In this document: piece by piece, positions 59,406-64,000 of the stretch | Numbering within the stretch: position 1 is the first letter of the stretch | Layout: each line of letters opens with the position of its first letter | Origin: Beroe forskalii | Lineage: Eukaryota; Ctenophora; Nuda; Beroida; Beroidae | NCBI GenBank assembly: GCA_011033025.1 | Contig: WFMF01000050.1 | Coordinates: 310,001-374,000, forward strand | Length of the DNA: 64,000 bases | Reading direction: 5' to 3' | Position numbers and translations under genes: made by a program | The notes under the pieces: model-generated | Told to the model about the DNA's origin: nothing | Seen by the model: the letters and a program-made list of their open reading frames with translations, nothing else | Databases searched by the model: none

Positions 59406-59407
59406 CA

Positions 59408-60585
59408 GTAATATTTCTATTGTTTTTCCTTGCCCTGGGCTATATGCTAATATTTCTATTGTTTTTCCCTGCCCTGTGCTATATGCTAATATTTCTATTG
59501 TTTTTCATTGCCCTGGACTATATGCTAATAATTCTATTGTTTTTCCTTGCCCTGGGCTGTATGCTAATATTTCTATTGTTTTTCCTTGCCCTGTGATATA
59601 TGCTAATATTTCTATTGTTTTTCACTTGCCCTGGGCTATGCTAATATTTCTAACGTTTTTTCCCTTCCTGGGCTATATGCTGATATTTCTATTGTTTTTC
59701 CTTGGCCTGAGCTGTATATTTCTATTGTTCATTCCACCCTTTCGCCCTTTTCTTTAATATTTCTATTGCTTTTTTCCCCAACCCTGGGCTTTTGCTAATT
59801 TTTTTTATTGTTTTCCTTGCCCTGGGCTTTTCTAAAATTTTTTTTTTGTTTTCCCGCCCTGGTCCTATTTTTTTTTGCAAATTTTTTCTATTGTTTTTTT
59901 TGCCCACTTTTCTTTTTTATTGTTTTTTCCCTGGGCTATAAAAGCTTTTAATTTTTTTTTTTCCCCATATTGGGTTTTTCCCAAGGGCCCTTTGGGGTTT
60001 TGCTAATATTTCCATTGTTTTTTTCCCGGGCTATATCCCTATTTTAATATTTTTCCCTGCCCCGGGGAATATATAAAATTTTTTTTGCTTTTCCCTTTCC
60101 CCGGGCTTTGCCTTTTAAATTTTTATTTTCATTCCTGCCTTTTTTCTATATCTTTTTTATTTCTATTGTTTTCCTTTCCCCCGGGGATATGCTAATTTTT
60201 TTATAGTTTTTTCCCTTGCCCTGGGCTATATAATATTTCTATTGTTTTCCTTGCCCTGGGCTATATGCAAATATTTCTATTGTTTTTCCACCCCTGTGCT
60301 ATATGCTAATATTTCTATTGTTTTTCATTGCCCTGGACTATATGCTAATAATTCTATTGTTTTTCCTTGCCCTGGGCTATATGCTAATATTTCTATTGTT
60401 TTTCTTGCCCTAGGCTATATGCTAATATTTCCATTGTTTTTCCATGCCCTGGGCTATATGCTAATATTTCCATTGTTTTTCCTTGCTGTGGGCTATATGC
60501 TAATATTTCAATTGTTTTTCCTTGCCCTGGACTATATGCTAATATTTCTATTGTTTTTCCTTGCCCTGGAATATATTCCTATTTT
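59408..60585 (-). repeat. 39-bp satellite in inverted orientation, about 30 copies
   Basis: The complement of the unit at 33.4 kb. Sharp copies flank a badly degraded middle (about 59690-60235) with stretched homopolymers like those beside the assembly gap. Confidence 0.9.
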
Positions 60586-60794
60586 ATGATTTAGGTGGGA
60601 GTAAAGTACAATTACTTTTTATTCTGTAATCGTGTATTCAATGTATACTAGATACCTACACTTAAGACTTCACTCCAAAGGTTTGTCTGGCGGTTGTGTT
60701 TAATATCAGATATTAATGTTTTTGGGTGGTAGGGCCTTTTCCTTGGTAATGCTCAGTTATTAGGCACATAGTGTCGCAGCAATCAGAAAATCAA

Positions 60795-60873
60795 GGGCCG
60801 TTGCCGGGCGGGACTTGAACCCGACCTCCCGCGATAATGCATCGGGTGCTCTACCACTGAGCTATCACGGCCC
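60795..60873 (-). pseudogene. tRNA-like head of the repeat unit (reverse copy)
   Basis: GGGCCGT and ACGGCCC can pair as a 7-bp acceptor-like stem. Box A (TAGCTCAGTGG) and box B (GGTTCAAGTCC) are intact. Spacing between the acceptor stem and T arm is too long and the anticodon arm is irregular, so this is a tRNA-derived sequence, not a clear tRNA gene. Confidence 0.5.
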
Positions 60874-61522
60874 GATACACTTCGAAATCTTTCATGCTAC
60901 ATACACATTAACATGCCATTCGTCACGCATTACCATTATCGGCTGCCCCACATGTTGCCAGACAGAGTGTGTATTGTGATATATTATGATTTAGGTGGGA
61001 GTAAAGTACAATTACTTTTTATTCTGTAATCGTGTATTCAATGTATACTAGATACCTACACTTAAGACTTCACTCCAAAGGTTTGTCTGGCGGTTGTGTT
61101 TAATATCAGATATTAATGTTTTTGGGTGGTAGGGCCTTTGCTTGGTAATGCTCAGTTATTAGGCACATAGTGTCGCAGCGGAGGTCGTGGGTTCAAGTCC
61201 CGCTCCCGGCAACGGCCCTTTGATTTTCTGATTGCTGCGACACTATGTGCCTAATAACTGAGCATTACCAAGGAAAGGCCCTACCACCCAAAACATTAAT
61301 ATCTGATATTAAACACAACCGCCAGACAAACCTTTGGGTGAAGTCTTAATGTGGTATCTAGTATACATTGAGCTACCCGCGACCAGAATAAAAAATAATT
61401 ACTTCTCCCACCTAAATCATAATATATCACAATACACTCTGTCTGGCAACATGTGGGGCAGCCGATAATAATGCGGTGACGAATGGCATGTTAATGTGTA
61501 TGTAGCATGAAAGATTTCCATC

Positions 61523-61598
61523 GGGCCGTGATAGCTCAGTGGTAGAGCACCGATGCATTATCGCGGAGGTCGTGGGTTCAAGTCCCGCTCAACGGCCC
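61523..61598 (+). pseudogene. tRNA-like head, forward copy 1
   Basis: Same box A and box B as the reverse copy, with a few bases lost (GCACCGATG, CGCTCAACGG). Confidence 0.5.
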
Positions 61599-61907
61599 TT
61601 TGATTTTCTGGTGCTGCGACACTATGTACTATAACTGAGCATTACCAAGGAAAGCCCTACCACCCAAAAACATTAATATCTGATATTAAACGCCGCCAGA
61701 CAAACCTTTGGAGTGAAGTCTTAAGTGTAGGTATCTAGTATACGTGAATACGATTACAGAATAAAAAGTAATTGTACCACCTAAATCATAATATATCACA
61801 ATACACACTCTGTCTGGCAACAGCCGTAGGGGCAGCCGATAATGGTAATGCGGTGACGAATGGCATGTTAATGTGTATGTAGCATGAAAGATTTCAAGAA
61901 GTGTATC

Positions 61908-61987
61908 GGGCCGTGATAGCTCAGTGGTAGAGCACCCGTGCATTATCGCGGAAGATAGGTGGGTTCAAGTCCGCTCGGCAACGGCCC
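61908..61987 (+). pseudogene. tRNA-like head, forward copy 2
   Basis: Box A intact; the segment before box B is altered (GAAGATAGGTGGGTTC). Confidence 0.5.
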
Positions 61988-62312
61988 TTTGATTTTCTGA
62001 TTGCTGCGACACTATGTGCCTAATAACTGAGCATTACCAAGGAAAGGCCCTACCACCCAAAACATTAATATCTGATATTAAACACAACCGCCAGACAAAC
62101 CTTTGGGTGAAGTCTTAAGTGTAGCCAGGTATCTAGTATACATTGAATACACGATTACAGAATAAAAAGTAATTGTACTTTACTCCCACCTAAATCATAA
62201 TATATCACAATACACACTCTGTCTGGCAACATATTGGGGCAGCCGATAATGGTAATGCGGTGACGAATGGCATGTTAATGTGTATGTAGCATGAAAGATT
62301 TCGAAGTGTATC

Positions 62313-62394
62313 GGGCCGTGATAGCTCAGTGGTAGAGCACCCGATGCATTATCGCGGAGGTCGTGGGTTCAAGTCCCGCTCCCGGCAACGGCCC
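62313..62394 (+). pseudogene. tRNA-like head, forward copy 3
   Basis: Longest copy, with intact box A and box B and the GGGCCGT/ACGGCCC pair. Confidence 0.5.
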
Positions 62395-62476
62395 TTTGAT
62401 TTTCTGATTGCTGCGACACTATGTGCCTAATAACTGAGCATTACCAAGGAAAGGCCCTACCACCCAAAAACATTAA

Positions 62477-63705
62477 TATGCTAATATTTCTATTCTGTTT
62501 TCCCTGCCCTGGGCTATATTCTAATATTTCCATTGTTTTTATTGCTCTGGGCTATATGCTAATATTTCTATTGTTTTTCCTTGCCCTGGGCTATATGCTA
62601 ATATTTCCATTGTTTTTCCCTGCCCTGGGCTATATGCTAATATTTCCATTGTTCCTTGCCCTGGGCTATATGCTAATATTTCTATTGTTTTTCCTTGCCC
62701 TGGGCTATATGCTAATATTTCTATTGTTTTTCCCTGCCCTGTGCTATATACGAGTGTTTCTATTGTTTTTCCTTACCCTGGGATATATGCTAATATTTCT
62801 ATTGTTTTTCCTTGCCCGGGGCTATATGCTAATATTTCTATTGTTTTTCCTTGCCATGGGCTATATGCAAAAATTTCTATTGTTTTTCCTTGCCCTGGGC
62901 TATATGCTAATTTTTCTATTGTTTTTCCTTACCCTGGGCTATATGCTAATATTTCTATTGTTTTTCCTTGCCCTGGGCTATATGCTAATATTTCTATTGT
63001 TTTCCCTGCCCTGTGCTATGGTGTTTCTATTGTTTTTTCTTGCCCCGGGCTATATGCTAATATTTCTATTGTTTTTCTTTGCCCGGGGCTATATGCTAAT
63101 ATTTGTATTGCTCTTCCTTGCCTTGGGCTATATGCTAATATTTCTATTGTTTTTCCTTGCCCTGGACTATATGCTAATATTTCTCTTGTTTTTCCTTGCC
63201 CTGAGCTATATGCTTTTATTTGTACTGTTTTTCCCTGCCCTGGGCTATATGCTGATATTTCCATAGTTTTTCCCTGCCTTGGGCTATATGCTAATATTTC
63301 TATTGTTTTTCCTTGCCCTGGGCTATATGCTAATTTTTCTATTGTTTTTCCTTACCCTGGGCTATATGCTAATATTTCTATTGTTTTTCCTTGCCCTGGG
63401 CTATATGCTAATATTTCTATTGTTCTCCCTGCCCTGTACTATATGCGAGTGTTTCTATTGTTTTTCCTTACCCTGGGCTATATGCTAATATTTCTACTGT
63501 TTTTCCATGCCCTGGACTATATAATAATATTTCCATTGCTTTTCCTTGCCCTGGGCTATATGCTAATATTTCTATTGTTCATTACCTGCCCTGTGCTATA
63601 TGCTGATATTTCTATTGTTTTTCCTTGCCCTGGGCTATATGCTAATATTTCTATTTGTTTTCCTTGCCCTGGGCTATATGCTAATATTTCTATTGTTTTT
63701 CCGGC
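62477..63705 (-). repeat. 39-bp satellite in inverted orientation, about 31 copies
   Basis: The complement of the unit at 33.4 kb. Sub-blocks recur (the CTATATACGAGTGTTTCTAT variant near 62750 and a similar one near 63440), so a ~700-bp higher-order segment seems to be duplicated. Confidence 0.94.
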
Positions 63706-63729
63706 AATGTTGTACCACAGGAACATGAC

Positions 63730-64000
63730 GAAAATTAGTATCCATTAGTTACCATTAGTATCCGTGGTAACTGGGTGGATACTGGGTGGATACTGGGTGG
63801 ATACTAAATTTCAGATTTAGTATCCACGGATACTAATGGATACTGGTGGCTAATTTTTCTAAAATAGTATCCACCATGGATACTAAATTAGTATCCATTA
63901 GTTACCATTAGTTACCATCAGTTACCATTTAGTATCCACCCAGTTACCACGGATACTAAAAATTGCCGTTATTTACCATTTAGTATCCATCAGTATCCAC
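63730..64000. repeat. GTATCCATTA / GTTACCATTA word repeat
   Basis: Ten-base words (AGTATCCATT, AGTTACCATT, TGGATACTGGG) are iterated on both strands, with local dyads such as GGATACTAAATTT / AGATTTAGTATCC. The block runs off the right edge of the window. Confidence 0.8.

Larger units (their letters stand above)
60586..62475. repeat. Cluster of ~400-480-bp tRNA-derived repeat units, with an inversion
   Basis: Each unit contains a tRNA-like segment, then TTTGATTTTCTGATTGCTGC, GCACTATGTGCCTAATAACT-like sequence, GAAAGGCCCTACCACCC, a CCGCCAGACAAACCTTTGG block and CACTCTGTCTGGCAACAT. From 60586 to about 61180 units lie in reverse orientation; from 61181 to 62475 they are forward. Both ends run directly into 39-bp satellite. 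Open frames are absent. Confidence 0.75.

Noticed and set aside
60795..60873. Functional tRNA gene
   Set aside because: Box A and box B are present, but the acceptor, anticodon and T-arm spacing does not give a regular cloverleaf, and the sequence is part of a repeated unit.

Overview
The window is eukaryotic and almost certainly from an invertebrate animal. Two spliced, metazoan-type genes can be read: core-binding factor beta (CBFB), and a small protein resembling the HN1/Jupiter microtubule-associated family. Around them lie AT-rich non-coding DNA, animal-type non-LTR retrotransposons, a Ty1/copia element, tRNA-derived repeats, and many minisatellites and satellites. No feature fixes the phylum. 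There is one 100-base assembly gap (30446-30545).

Layout. 1-5.1 kb: short tandem repeats, palindromes and unassigned DNA. 5.1-10.4 kb: a decayed CR1/Jockey-group LINE, with an ~850-bp insertion splitting its endonuclease catalytic SDH motif. 11.5-19.75 kb, plus strand: a four-exon gene (170 codons before the stop) whose 7-kb last intron holds a 20-bp satellite and, directly before the last exon, about 28 tandem copies of that exon's own 3' splice site. 19.9-27.5 kb: minisatellites, a 754-bp foldback element and MITE-like repeats. 27.5-28.6 kb, minus strand: the last four exons of CBFB. 28.7-35.8 kb: a minisatellite bounded by inverted flanks, the gap, a 39-bp satellite, and an element with long inverted arms built of short words. 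37-44.4 kb: a LINE ORF1 fragment, an inverted pair of palindromic elements made of the decamer GGCGCCTATA with telomere-like cores, then the 3' half of a copia element with its PPT and LTR. 44.4-48.8 kb, minus strand: a nearly intact LINE abutting the 39-bp satellite. 50.7-51.6 kb: a ~45-bp satellite. 52.2-56.4 kb, minus strand: two related genes encoding an AlkB-type 2OG-Fe(II) dioxygenase fused to an SGNH hydrolase, one broken and one intact. 57-64 kb: the 39-bp satellite in both orientations, enclosing an RT fragment and a cluster of tRNA-derived repeat units, and ending in another word-based repeat.

How it fits together. The host genes (CBFB, HN1/Jupiter-like) are ordinary exons in a repeat-dense background. 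The 39-bp satellite recurs in seven blocks and borders nearly every mobile fragment from 30 kb onward. The strongest candidates for something undescribed are the self-propagated array of complete 3' splice sites, the AlkB-SGNH fusion pair, and the hierarchical palindrome at 39.06-41.63 kb with inverted telomere-like repeats inside.
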